From Pseudomonadota bacterium (GTDB lineage Bacteria; Desulfobacterota; Desulfovibrionia; Desulfovibrionales; Desulfomicrobiaceae): a DNA stretch of 64,000 nt. The notes under the pieces are model-generated. The model was given only the letters and a program-made list of their open reading frames with translations. It did no database searches and had not been told where the DNA came from. The DNA lies in the NCBI GenBank assembly GCA_018902545.1, contig JAHIQM010000010.1, forward strand, positions 86,389 to 150,388, given 5' to 3'. Positions within the stretch are counted from its first letter, which is position 1. Every line of letters starts with the position of its first letter. Positions 28,421 through 36,220 of this stretch are shown in pieces. The translations under genes and the position numbers were made by a program.

Positions 28421-29410
28421 TTAAAATTGCAACAAGGCCGATGCCCAGGTGAACCCGCCGCCAAAGGCCGTGAGCAGGACTTTCATTCCGGGCTGGATGC
28501 GCCCGGAGGCCTCGGCCTCGGTCAGCGCGATGGGTATGGACGCCGCCGACGTGTTGCCGACGCGGTCCACGTTGACATAGATCTTGTCCATGTCCACACT
28601 CATTTTTTTGCTGATGGCCTCGATGATGCGCATGTTGGCCTGATGGGGGATGATGAGATCGATGTCGTTTGTGGTCAGGCCGTTGCGTTCGAGCAGGTTC
28701 CCGGAAATGTCGGCCATGAAGCGCACCGCGTGCTTGAACACGTCGCGTCCGTTCATTTCGACGAAGTATTCCGGTCCGATGGTCTGGCCAAGCACCGGCT
28801 TGCAGGCCGAGCCGCCGCCGTGGATGGTCAAAAGTCCCCCCACGGAGCCGTCGGCCTTGAGCATGGCGTCAACAACCCTGATCCTGCCGGGATTGGCCTG
28901 TCCGGTCACCACGGCCGCGCCCGCGCCGTCGCCGAAGAGGACGCAGGTGGTGCGGTCTTCAAAGTTGATGCGCGAGGTGGTCACCTCGCTGCCGACGATC
29001 AGGATTTTGGCGTCCGGATACATGCAGGCATACGCCCGGGCAGTCTCCAGACAATACAGAAAACCGGAGCAGGCCGCAGCCAGGTCGAAGGCCGGCAAGC
29101 CTTTGAGGCCCAGCAAGTCCTGCAGCAGGCAGGACGTGGAAGGCATATTGTAGTCTCCGGAAAAGGTTCCGACAAAAATATGGGTAAGATCCTGGGCGGA
29201 CATCCCCGCGTTATCCAGGGCTTTGCATGCGGCATGGTAGGCAAGGACGGAGCAGGGTTCGTCGTCCTGGGCGAAATATCTGGAGGAGATGCCGGTGCGC
29301 GTACGAATCCATTCGTCGGAAGTCTCGACGATTTTTTCCATATCCGAATTTGTTACGAGGGTCCTGGGCAGGTGCAAGCCCAGTCCCGAAATGAAGCACG
29401 GTGAAGACAT
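28421..29410 (-). CDS. fabH: 3-oxoacyl-[acyl-carrier-protein] synthase III
   Basis: A 329-residue KAS III that starts fatty-acid synthesis by condensing acyl-CoA with malonyl-ACP. The Cys-His-Asn triad is in AAACSGFLYCLE, IPHQANMRI and VGNTSAASIP. TSDEWIRTRTGI near the N-terminus is the standard CoA-binding start. The ATG at 29410 has AGGA upstream; an open extension of 13 codons before it is not family-like. It lies 48 bases after plsX. Confidence 0.96.
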   Translation of the reverse strand: MSSPCFISGLGLHLPRTLVTNSDMEKIVETSDEWIRTRTGISSRYFAQDDEPCSVLAYHAACKALDNAGMSAQDLTHIFVGTFSGDYNMPSTSCLLQDLLGLKGLPAFDLAAACSGFLYCLETARAYACMYPDAKILIVGSEVTTSRINFEDRTTCVLFGDGAGAAVVTGQANPGRIRVVDAMLKADGSVGGLLTIHGGGSACKPVLGQTIGPEYFVEMNGRDVFKHAVRFMADISGNLLERNGLTTNDIDLIIPHQANMRIIEAISKKMSVDMDKIYVNVDRVGNTSAASIPIALTEAEASGRIQPGMKVLLTAFGGGFTWASALLQF

Positions 29411-29458
29411 GAGAGGATTCCTACATTCCCTTGAGGGGCGCTGCGTCACGCTGCGAAG

Positions 29459-30526
29459 CTAGAGGGCCGAGGCGTCCTGCCTGAGGGCGGAGGCCTTTCC
29501 GGTCCGTGAGAAAAGGCTCAGTTCCGTGTTGGCGTGCAGGCCTTCGACGAGGTGGTCGTTGGCCTTTTTTTTCACGAAAATGGCCGCTTGCTGCAGCGCA
29601 GTGGTGATGGCCCGCGCATTTGATTTGCCGTGGCAGACAATGGCGATGCCGTTCAAGCCAAGAATGGGCGCGCCTCCGTACTCGGCGTAGTCGATTTTTT
29701 TGGCGAAGCGCTTGAAGGCGGGCAGGGCGATGAGCGTGCCCAGTCGTGACCAGATGGATTTCTTAAGTTCCGTCTTGAGCATGGACGCCAGGGCGGAGCC
29801 CAGGCCTTCGCTCAGTTTCAGGGCCACGTTGCCAACGAAACCGTCGCAGACGATGACGTCAGTATCGCCCGTGAAGACATCCCTGCCTTCAACGTTGCCG
29901 ACGAAATTGAGGGAAGAACCTTTGAGCAGGGTGAAGGCGTCCTTGGTAAGGCTGTTGCCCTTGCCCTCTTCTTCGCCGATGCTCAGAATGCCGACCTTGG
30001 GATTGGCGATGTCCAGCACGCAACGAGCCAGCACTTCGGCCATGAGGCCGAACTGGACCAGATTGTACGGCTTGCAATCCGCGTTGGCGCCCACGTCGAT
30101 GAGCACGATGGGCTTCTTGAGGGTCGGCATGATGGAGGCCAGCGCCGGCCGGTCCACTCCATTTATGCGCCCCAGTATGAACATGCCGCAGGCCAGGGCC
30201 GCCCCGGAATTTCCGGCGGTGACCACGCCATGTGCCCGGCCTTCGCGTACGAGGCGAAAGGCGACCTGCATGGAGCTGTCCTTTTTGCGACGCAGGACGT
30301 CCGACGGCTTCTCCGCCATGCCGGCCACCTGGGTGGTGTGCACGATTTCAAAGCGCACATCCGTGTGGGTATGTCTGTCCAGTTCCTTGCGGATGGACGA
30401 CTCGTCGCCCACCAGGATAAGGCGGGCACCAGTCTCTCGGGCAGCCGCGAGGGAGCCCGGAACGTTCACTTCCGGGCCGAAGTCTCCCCCCATGGCGTCC
30501 ACGGCGAGACAGATGTCTTTAGGCAT
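29459..30526 (-). CDS. plsX: Phosphate acyltransferase PlsX
   Basis: A 355-residue PlsX that makes acyl-phosphate from acyl-ACP for phospholipid synthesis by PlsY. Hallmarks are the N-terminal AVDAMGGDFGPE, SMQVAFRLVREG, GNSGAALACGMF, IDVGANADCKP, and VVCDGFVGNVALKLSEG in near-family form. The ATG at 30526, with AAGG upstream, overlaps the end of rpmF by 8 bases. The frame runs on upstream inside rpmF, but those residues are rpmF out of frame. The C-terminal ~35 residues after the glycine-rich loop are typical. Confidence 0.95.
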   Translation of the reverse strand: MPKDICLAVDAMGGDFGPEVNVPGSLAAARETGARLILVGDESSIRKELDRHTHTDVRFEIVHTTQVAGMAEKPSDVLRRKKDSSMQVAFRLVREGRAHGVVTAGNSGAALACGMFILGRINGVDRPALASIMPTLKKPIVLIDVGANADCKPYNLVQFGLMAEVLARCVLDIANPKVGILSIGEEEGKGNSLTKDAFTLLKGSSLNFVGNVEGRDVFTGDTDVIVCDGFVGNVALKLSEGLGSALASMLKTELKKSIWSRLGTLIALPAFKRFAKKIDYAEYGGAPILGLNGIAIVCHGKSNARAITTALQQAAIFVKKKANDHLVEGLHANTELSLFSRTGKASALRQDASAL

Positions 30527-30698
30527 CTGCTGCCTTGGTGTACTGGCGTCCCTTGTATTTGCCGCAACCGGGGCAGATGCAATGGGACAGGCTGGCTTCG
30601 CCGCATTCGCAGTACACGACGTTGGGAATTGCGACATGGTCGTGGGAACGGCGCATGTTTCTTCTGGACTTGGATGTTTTCTTCTTTGGCAATGGCAT
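30519..30698 (-). CDS. rpmF: 50S ribosomal protein bL32
   Basis: A 59-residue protein starting MPLPKKKTSKSRRNMRR, followed by NVVYCECGEASLSHCICPGCG with a Cys-rich zinc ribbon (C30, C32, then C40, C42, C45) and the tail YKGRQY. The strict bL32 start and the yceD-rpmF-plsX order make the call firm. The zinc-binding (C+) form is retained. It overlaps plsX by 8 bases and lies 26 bases after yceD. Confidence 0.95.
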   Translation of the reverse strand: MPLPKKKTSKSRRNMRRSHDHVAIPNVVYCECGEASLSHCICPGCGKYKGRQYTKAADA

Positions 30699-30724
30699 GA
30701 TGGCACCTCTATCTTGACAGCGAT

Positions 30725-31255
30725 CTAATTGGTTTTGATTTTAATACCTTGCAACGCTCTGGCCAGTGGTGACTGGCTGCCGGGGCTGCTGCAGGCGCAT
30801 GGTTCCAGGTTCCTGTTTTTTCCGCATTGCGGGCATAGCCCCAAACACGTGTCGGCGCAAAGCATTTTTTCGGGCAGGGCCAGGAGGAATTCCTCCCACA
30901 AAAGACCCGCTACGTCCAACTCCCAGCCGGTGTCGCAATTGCGCAGGTGGTTGGGTTCGCCTTCGACCAGGTCCTCGTCCTCGTGGGCCTCGAATCCGTC
31001 GAAGTCGTGGTCCAGGGTCACTTCGGCCTCTTCCAGGCAGCGATGACACATGGTTTTGATCGCGCCGTGAAGACGGCCATGGATCAGATACCCGTCCTGC
31101 TGGGGGACGATGTTCAGTCTGGCCGAAATCGGAACGACGATCTCCATGTCATAGTGGAACTCCTGCCAGAGTTTCCGCCAGACATCCTGGTCGTCAAATG
31201 AAAATTCCCGACCTTGTGCCGGGAGATTTGCCAGTCCAATCCAATGTTCAACCAT
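30725..31255 (-). CDS. yceD: DUF177 / YceD family protein
   Basis: A 176-residue DUF177 protein. It has the CHRCLE motif in the centre, an acidic stretch (EAHEDEDLVEGE), VAGLLWEEFLLALPEKMLC and a terminal CLGLCPQCGKN, giving a likely four-Cys metal site. In other bacteria YceD is linked to 23S rRNA maturation, and its gene is almost always next to rpmF, as here. The ATG at 31255 follows GAGGTGCACAC. It is the first gene of the long minus-strand run and has a good sigma-70 promoter. Confidence 0.9.
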   Translation of the reverse strand: MVEHWIGLANLPAQGREFSFDDQDVWRKLWQEFHYDMEIVVPISARLNIVPQQDGYLIHGRLHGAIKTMCHRCLEEAEVTLDHDFDGFEAHEDEDLVEGEPNHLRNCDTGWELDVAGLLWEEFLLALPEKMLCADTCLGLCPQCGKNRNLEPCACSSPGSQSPLARALQGIKIKTN

Positions 31256-31277
31256 GTGTGCACCTCGAATCGGAACG

Positions 31278-31305
31278 TGTATATGGCGATTCTTTTTCCT
31301 GTCAA
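31278..31305 (-). promoter_or_regulatory. Sigma-70 promoter of yceD-rpmF-plsX-fab run
   Basis: On the minus strand a perfect TTGACA (31300-31305) and TATACA (31278-31283) are 16 bases apart. The -10 element ends 22 bases upstream of the yceD ATG. It is the best promoter match I see in the window. Confidence 0.65.
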
Positions 31306-31448
31306 GGATTTTTACTTGCCATCCCGGGCGTCCGGATATATGGGTCCAAATTCCTCTGGCGGCAAATCAAGTTCATGGCCGGCCGGAAGTCTCGGAGCTG
31401 CCAGGCCATGACAGCTTAGGATATTCAAGCACTATTTAGGAGGACGTT

Positions 31449-31649
31449 ATGTCAAGAGTTTGCGATATTTGCGGGAAGGGCCCCCAGGTTGGCAACCATG
31501 TCAGCCATGCCAACAACAAGACCAAACGGCGCTTCATGCCCAATCTCCAGGCCGTTCGTGCCCAGTTGAAGTCCGGCGAAGTGAAGCGGATGAAAGTCTG
31601 CACCCAGTGCATTCGTTCCGGATCGGTGACCAAACCCACGGTCAACTAG
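31449..31649 (+). CDS. rpmB: 50S ribosomal protein bL28
   Basis: A 66-residue protein beginning [12 protein letters not shown], with [19 protein letters not shown], the most conserved bL28 stretch, and a second CxxC (CTQCIRSG). The two CxxC pairs suggest the zinc-binding C+ form. The ATG follows AGGAGGACGTT. It is a single-gene unit divergent from yceD and ends in a bidirectional terminator shared with sodB. Confidence 0.95.
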   Translation: MSRVCDICGKGPQVGNHVSHANNKTKRRFMPNLQAVRAQLKSGEVKRMKVCTQCIRSGSVTKPTVN

Positions 31650-31663
31650 ACTTCCCCGTTTTC

Positions 31664-31699
31664 CAACAAAAAAGGCGACCTTGGTCGCCTTTTTTGTTG
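31664..31699. terminator. Bidirectional terminator between rpmB and sodB
   Basis: A perfect inverted repeat has the core AGGCGACC (31673-31680) / GGTCGCCT (31683-31690), flanked by A and T runs that give U-tracts on both strands. It separates convergent rpmB and sodB. Confidence 0.9.
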
Positions 31700-31708
31700 C
31701 CTGACGTC

Positions 31709-32308
31709 CTATTTTTTGGACAGTTGCTGGTTGACGAAGTCCCAGTTGACGAGCTTGTCCAGAAAATCCTGCAGAAAATCGGCGCGTCGGTTCTGATAAT
31801 CCAGGTAATAGGCATGCTCCCATACGTCCGCTGTGAGCAGGGCCTTGGCACCGTGGGCCATGGGCGTGTCGGCGTTGGCGGTCTTCATGATCTCAAGCGT
31901 CCCGTCCTTTTCCACCAGCCAGGCCCATCCGCTTCCGAACTGGGTCATTCCGGCTTCCTTGAAGGCCTTGGCGAAATTTTCGTAGCTGCCAAACGCCTTG
32001 TTGATGCCTGCTGCCACGGCTCCGGTGGGTGCTCCGCCACCGCCCGCTTTCATGCACCGCCAGAAAAAGGAGTGGTTCCATACCTGGGCCGCATTGTTGA
32101 AAATGCCTGCCTTGGACGGGTCGCCCGCCGCGGCCAGGACTATTTCCCGTAGCGTTTTTCCGTATAGGTCTGTGCCCGCGATCAGCTTGTTGGTATTGTC
32201 GATATAGAGCTGGTGATGTTTGCCGTGATGAAAGTCAAAGGTCTTGGCGCTGATGCACGGGCTTAAAGCGTCCTTGGAGTAAGGAAGATCCGGGAGCACG
32301 AAGATCAT
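31709..32308 (-). CDS. sodB: Superoxide dismutase, Fe type
   Basis: A 199-residue Fe/Mn-family superoxide dismutase. Metal ligands appear as a His in TFDFHHGKHHQLY, a His in AAQVWNHSFFW, and the Asp/His of ADVWEHAYYLDYQ. The AAQVWNH segment with its Gln is the usual mark of the iron enzyme. The family detoxifies superoxide in the cytoplasm, and no signal peptide is seen. The ATG at 32308 follows GAGGAGG. It is convergent with rpmB and probably monocistronic. Confidence 0.95.
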   Translation of the reverse strand: MIFVLPDLPYSKDALSPCISAKTFDFHHGKHHQLYIDNTNKLIAGTDLYGKTLREIVLAAAGDPSKAGIFNNAAQVWNHSFFWRCMKAGGGGAPTGAVAAGINKAFGSYENFAKAFKEAGMTQFGSGWAWLVEKDGTLEIMKTANADTPMAHGAKALLTADVWEHAYYLDYQNRRADFLQDFLDKLVNWDFVNQQLSKK

Positions 32309-32472
32309 ACAAGCCTCCTCTTTTAATGTATTGAACATGGTTGCCAATTCGTGTGCGCATCCGGCCTTTAAAAGCCAGTCGAGCGAAGAAATTGGAAGAT
32401 AGCTCAAAGTGAATCAATGAAAGTAATCTGTCAACAGGAGGAGCCAAAAATCTGTGCTCACTTGCCGCTGGG

Positions 32473-33603
32473 TCAATACAGGACGAACTTGGCCAGGCGG
32501 CCGTCGAGACCGCCGTTCTTGAGCGGTTTTTTCCATTCGGGCTTAAGGCCGATGCACTTGAGCCACTGCCGGTCCCCGAAATAGACGTAGGCCGTCGAGC
32601 CCGCGCAGTTTCTCTTCAGGTGATCGCCGAACCTCTTGAACCACGGAGCCATGTCTTCGCTATTGCCCAGGCGGATGCCGTAGGGCGGGTTGCAGATGAT
32701 GGTCGTGCCGGTCATGTCTCCCCGTTCAAAAAAATCCCTGCGTCCGACGATCACGTCGTCTCCACCGGGCAGTCGCGACAGGTTGAGGCGTGTGGCTTCC
32801 ACCGCAGCCGGGTCGTTGTCGCTGCCGCGCAGGTCGGGCTCAATGCTGGTTGCGCTGTCGGCGGCGAGTTCCTGCTCCCAGATCCGGGGTTTGAAGTCGG
32901 GTAGCCGCAGGAACCCGAATTTCTGGCGCAAGAGCCCGGCCGGAAGTCCGGTGGCATGCATGAGCGCTTCGCACAGGATGGTGCCCGAGCCGCAAAGCGG
33001 GTCCACGAGGGGCGATGTGCCGTCCCAGCCGCTCATGCGGATCACCGCCGCCGCCACGGTCTCGTTCATGGGCGCTTCCACGCCCTGTACACGGTAGCCG
33101 CGTCGGTGCATGGAACCGCCGGATGCATCCACGCTGATGGTGGCCACGTCTTCGTGGATGTGCAGATGCAGCCACAGGTCCGGGTCGCGCGGGTCTATGC
33201 TGGGGCGGATTCCCTTGCGCTCGCGGAACCAGTCCGCCACGGCATCCTTGAGTTTGAGTCCCGCATACTGCGAATGGCCAATGGCGCTTTTGGAGACATT
33301 GGCGAAGACGGCAAAGGTCTGGTCCGGGGTCAGGAAGTCCGACCAGCGCAGGCTCGTGCCCGCCTTGTACAGGGCCTGATCCGTGGGGCAGGGGAAGCGA
33401 GTCAGCGGAGCCAGTACGCGTGAAATCAGCCGCGCACGGTAGACGATGCGGTACATGACCTCGGGAGTAGCTTTGAAATGCACGTGGCGGAAGCCGCACA
33501 CGCTGTCCGTGGCCCCGAGTTCCAGCAGCTCGGTTTGGGCCAGATCTTCGATGCCGTCGGCCACTTGGGCGATGTAAGTGTGGTTTTGTTGGTAGTCGTA
33601 CAT
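32473..33603 (-). CDS. THUMP-domain 23S rRNA (guanine-N2) methyltransferase, RlmL-like
   Basis: A 376-residue protein. The N-terminal THUMP RNA-binding region (about 1-150) is followed by a Rossmann methyltransferase with DPLCGSGTILCEA (SAM site) and the catalytic NPPYG in IICNPPYGIRL. This matches the N-terminal half of RlmL (YcbY/RlmK-L), which makes m2G2445 in 23S rRNA. The second domain of the E. coli fusion is missing, as in many other bacteria. The ATG at 33603 is preceded by AAGG. A longer reading from TTG at 33642 would add a VHL-repeat leader encoded by 9-base repeats. Confidence 0.85.
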   Translation of the reverse strand: MYDYQQNHTYIAQVADGIEDLAQTELLELGATDSVCGFRHVHFKATPEVMYRIVYRARLISRVLAPLTRFPCPTDQALYKAGTSLRWSDFLTPDQTFAVFANVSKSAIGHSQYAGLKLKDAVADWFRERKGIRPSIDPRDPDLWLHLHIHEDVATISVDASGGSMHRRGYRVQGVEAPMNETVAAAVIRMSGWDGTSPLVDPLCGSGTILCEALMHATGLPAGLLRQKFGFLRLPDFKPRIWEQELAADSATSIEPDLRGSDNDPAAVEATRLNLSRLPGGDDVIVGRRDFFERGDMTGTTIICNPPYGIRLGNSEDMAPWFKRFGDHLKRNCAGSTAYVYFGDRQWLKCIGLKPEWKKPLKNGGLDGRLAKFVLY

Positions 33604-33607
33604 GGGG

Positions 33608-33643
33608 TGGACCTTATGGACGAGATGGACGAGATGGACCAAA
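33608..33643. repeat. Four tandem 9-base repeats upstream of the RlmL-like gene
   Basis: The units are TGGACCTTA, TGGACGAGA, TGGACGAGA and TGGACCAAA in a row. The two central copies are identical. They cover the translation start region of the methyltransferase gene, and the presumed AAGG ribosome binding site lies in the unit nearest the ATG. Confidence 0.8.
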
Positions 33644-33668
33644 TGGGCTCGTCCGACAGGTCAGGAAA

Positions 33669-33686
33669 GGCCCGGTTTCCCGGGCC
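33669..33686 (-). terminator. Hairpin after gltX
   Basis: GGCCCGG (33669-33675) and CCGGGCC (33680-33686) form a perfect 7-bp stem with a 4-base loop, just after the gltX stop. The following U-tract on the minus strand is short. Confidence 0.6.
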
Positions 33687-33691
33687 GGTGA

Positions 33692-35086
33692 TTACAGGGC
33701 CAGAGCCTTGCGGAAGCGTTCCAGGGTGCGCTCGCGCCCAAGGACTTCCATGGTCTCGAACAGGCCCGGGCTCATGGTCGTGCCGGTGATGGCCACGCGG
33801 ATGGGCTGGGCCAGCGCCTTGAACTTGAGGCCGGTTTCTTCGAGGTAGGCGTGTGCCATCTCTTCCAGGCTCTTGTGGTCAAAGGTTTCAAGAGCTTCCA
33901 TGCGCTGCGCCAGAACCTTCAGATGCTCGCGGATTTCAGGCGCGAGGAACTTGCCCACGGCCGCCTCGTCGTAGGGCAGGGTGTCGGCGTCGTGCAGAAA
34001 GAAGGCCGCCTGCTCTTCCATTTCCTTTATGGTCTTGGCCCGGGGCTGGAAGAGGGGCACGATGGCTTCAAGGTAATCCGAGGCTGGTTTGAAATCCGTG
34101 TTCTGACGGATCATTTCGCCCAGCAGGTTTGCCAGTCTCGGCACGTCTCCGGTCTTGATGAAGTGGCTGTTGGTCCAGTTGAGCTTGTCCATGTCGAAGA
34201 CCGAGGCCGATTTGCCGAGGCCATCGAGGGAGAATTTTTCCAGCAGCTCGTCCATGGTGAAGAGTTCATCGTCACCGTGGGACCAGCCCAGGCGCACCAG
34301 ATAGCTGAGCATGGCCTCGGGCAGGTATCCGAGATCTTTGTACATCATGACCGAGGTCGCGCCGTGGCGCTTGCTCATCTTCTTTTTGTCGGGCCCAAGG
34401 ATCATGGGCACGTGGCCGAACTTGGGCAGAGGGCAGCCCAGGGCCTCGTAGATGAGGATCTGCTTGGGGGTGTTGTTCTGATGGTCGTCGCCGCGGATGA
34501 CGTGGGTCACGCCCATCTCCGCGTCGTCCACGACCACGGCCATCTGGTAGATGGCGGAGCCGTCGGCCCGGCGGATGACGAAGTCGTCCATTTCCTGCAC
34601 GTCCCAGGCGATGGGGCCCTTGATGATGTCGTCGAAGACCACCTTGCCGGTGAGCGGGGTCTTGAAGCGGACCACCCGGCCAGGTCCGGGCCCGAGCCCA
34701 AGCTCGCGGCACTTGCCGTTGTACTTGGGTTTGAGCCCCGTCGCGCGCGCAGTCTCACGCATGGCCTCCACTTCTTCAGATGTGCAGGAGCAGTAGTAGG
34801 CCCCGCCGGTATCGAGGAGTTTGTCCACATAGCTGTTGTAGAGGTCGCCGCGCTGGCTCTGGAAGTAGGGGCCCTCGTCGAAATCAAGGCCCAGCCAGTG
34901 CATGGCGTCGATGATGGCGTCGGTCATTTCCTGCGTGGAGCGGGCCTGGTCCGTGTCCTCGATGCGCAGGATGAACTTGCCGCCGCTGCGGCGGGCGTAG
35001 AGATAGTTGAAGAGCGCCGTACGGGCGCCTCCGATATGCAGATACCCCGTGGGACTGGGGGGAAATCGGGTCACGAGCTGTGTCAT
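33692..35086 (-). CDS. gltX: Glutamyl-tRNA synthetase
   Basis: A 464-residue class Ib synthetase. RFPPSPTGYLHIGGARTALFN carries the HIGH-type motif, and KKKMSKRHGA is the KMSKS-type loop. The zinc-like cluster CSCTSEEVEAMR and the acceptor-binding VIRGDDHQNNTPKQ are present. The length is typical. Whether it is discriminating, or also charges tRNA-Gln, cannot be decided from sequence. The ATG at 35086 has a weak ribosome binding site. It lies 133 bases after the Fe-S scaffold gene. Confidence 0.97.
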   Translation of the reverse strand: MTQLVTRFPPSPTGYLHIGGARTALFNYLYARRSGGKFILRIEDTDQARSTQEMTDAIIDAMHWLGLDFDEGPYFQSQRGDLYNSYVDKLLDTGGAYYCSCTSEEVEAMRETARATGLKPKYNGKCRELGLGPGPGRVVRFKTPLTGKVVFDDIIKGPIAWDVQEMDDFVIRRADGSAIYQMAVVVDDAEMGVTHVIRGDDHQNNTPKQILIYEALGCPLPKFGHVPMILGPDKKKMSKRHGATSVMMYKDLGYLPEAMLSYLVRLGWSHGDDELFTMDELLEKFSLDGLGKSASVFDMDKLNWTNSHFIKTGDVPRLANLLGEMIRQNTDFKPASDYLEAIVPLFQPRAKTIKEMEEQAAFFLHDADTLPYDEAAVGKFLAPEIREHLKVLAQRMEALETFDHKSLEEMAHAYLEETGLKFKALAQPIRVAITGTTMSPGLFETMEVLGRERTLERFRKALAL

Positions 35087-35219
35087 GGTGTACTTTTTCC
35101 GAAAAAACGGCGCAGGGCGCCGGTTGACTCTGCAGCTCGGTCCGCTTGGGACCGGGTGCGGGATGTATGTTGTGATATAAATATGCAGCCGTGATGATCC
35201 GGCCGTGCGGATCGTCCGA

Positions 35220-35441
35220 CTAAACGGCTTCGACGGCCTTGACGCCCGGGACCATTTTCTTGACGGCACGCTCGATGCTGCTCTTGAGCGTCATCTGCGC
35301 CATGGGACAGCCCTTACAGGCGCCGGTCATGCGCACCTGCACGATGCCGCTTGGCAGGATGTCCACCAGTTCAACGTACCCGCCGTCGGCCTGCAGAATG
35401 GGGCGCACGGTGTCAAGCGCCTTTTCGACCTGTTCGCGCAT
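35220..35441 (-). CDS. NifU-like C-terminal (Nfu) Fe-S scaffold protein
   Basis: A 73-residue single-domain Nfu protein. It has the VRPILQADGGYVELVDI start and the cluster-binding CxxC at C42/C45 (GACKGCPMA). Such proteins carry [4Fe-4S] clusters to apo-enzymes. The ATG at 35441 has GGAG six bases upstream; an earlier in-frame start lies upstream of this Shine-Dalgarno and was rejected. It is 48 bases after the FTR-like gene in a redox/Fe-S cluster. Confidence 0.9.
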   Translation of the reverse strand: MREQVEKALDTVRPILQADGGYVELVDILPSGIVQVRMTGACKGCPMAQMTLKSSIERAVKKMVPGVKAVEAV

Positions 35442-35489
35442 GGCAAGCTCCAGACCCGGCACCGCTGTCGGTGCGCCGGGCGATTGCTA

Positions 35490-35843
35490 TCATTCCTCGA
35501 AAAGAAGGCCTGCCATCAGTTTTTCCGGGTCTCGCCGTTCAGGAACAGTTTGTTCGGTTATGGCGCCCTCGTTGAATTCCTTTGAGGCGTAGAGGCCGCA
35601 GTAGCACCTCCCGAATTCGGCCACGTCCGGTTCGCGGTATACACAGGGACAGAAGATGTCCTTGTCCAGTTCGCGGTTGCCCGAGCCCAGACGGCAGGGG
35701 CAGACCATGTAGCCGTAGCGGTCGCGGTTGATCAGCAGGCTCTCCATGAGTTCGAGGACGAACTCCTTGTCCTTGTTGAAAAAATAACCTTTTGCTTCCT
35801 GCAACGGGCGCAGTTTTTCGTACAATTCTTCAGGGGTCATCAT
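35490..35843 (-). CDS. Ferredoxin-thioredoxin reductase catalytic subunit
   Basis: A 117-residue protein with the FTR beta pattern of three CxC pairs: CPC (C48/C50), CPC (C65/C67) and CYC (C80/C82). In the family these hold a [4Fe-4S] cluster and a redox-active disulfide that passes electrons from ferredoxin to thioredoxin-like proteins. The variable subunit of phototroph FTR is not present nearby. The glutaredoxin-like gene directly upstream overlaps it by four bases (ATGA), so that protein is a natural candidate for the partner. Two ATGs in a row (35843, 35840) could serve as start. Confidence 0.9.
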   Translation of the reverse strand: MMTPEELYEKLRPLQEAKGYFFNKDKEFVLELMESLLINRDRYGYMVCPCRLGSGNRELDKDIFCPCVYREPDVAEFGRCYCGLYASKEFNEGAITEQTVPERRDPEKLMAGLLFEE

Positions 35844-36094
35844 CTCTCCAGTGCGTCTTTGATCTGGTCCTTCTTGAAGCCGACAATGGCCTCTTCGTCC
35901 ACGAGCAAGGTGGGGAAGGACAGGTTGGGATTTACTTTCTTGATGGTTTCGATCATCTGCTTGCGCTCTTCGCCTTCAAGCTTGTCCACAAAGATGCAGT
36001 CATATTTAACGCCGCAATCGTCAAGGTATTCCTTGGTTTTTTTGCAGTGAACACAGGTGGTTAAAGCGTAGAGTGTGATGGACTTTTCGGGCAT
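35840..36094 (-). CDS. Glutaredoxin-like thiol-redox protein
   Basis: An 84-residue thioredoxin-fold protein with the active site TTCVHCKKTKEYL (C14, C17), the cis-Pro in LSFPTLLVDEEAIVGFKKDQI, and nothing else. The family transfers thiol electrons. The CVHC centre differs from CPYC glutaredoxins and suggests a partner other than glutathione. The ATG at 36094 follows AAGGAGG. It overlaps the FTR catalytic subunit gene by four bases, so a ferredoxin-to-FTR-to-glutaredoxin relay is plausible. Confidence 0.88.
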   Translation of the reverse strand: MPEKSITLYALTTCVHCKKTKEYLDDCGVKYDCIFVDKLEGEERKQMIETIKKVNPNLSFPTLLVDEEAIVGFKKDQIKDALER

Positions 36095-36220
36095 GGATCC
36101 TCCTTGCTATGTCGTGGGCGTTGGGATAGCCCTTGGCCGTCTTAAAGAGTCTTGCGAAGCTATAAAGATTAATCGCCCCGCCGTCCACGCCCGGATGGGG
36201 GCATATCGATGGAGAGCAAC

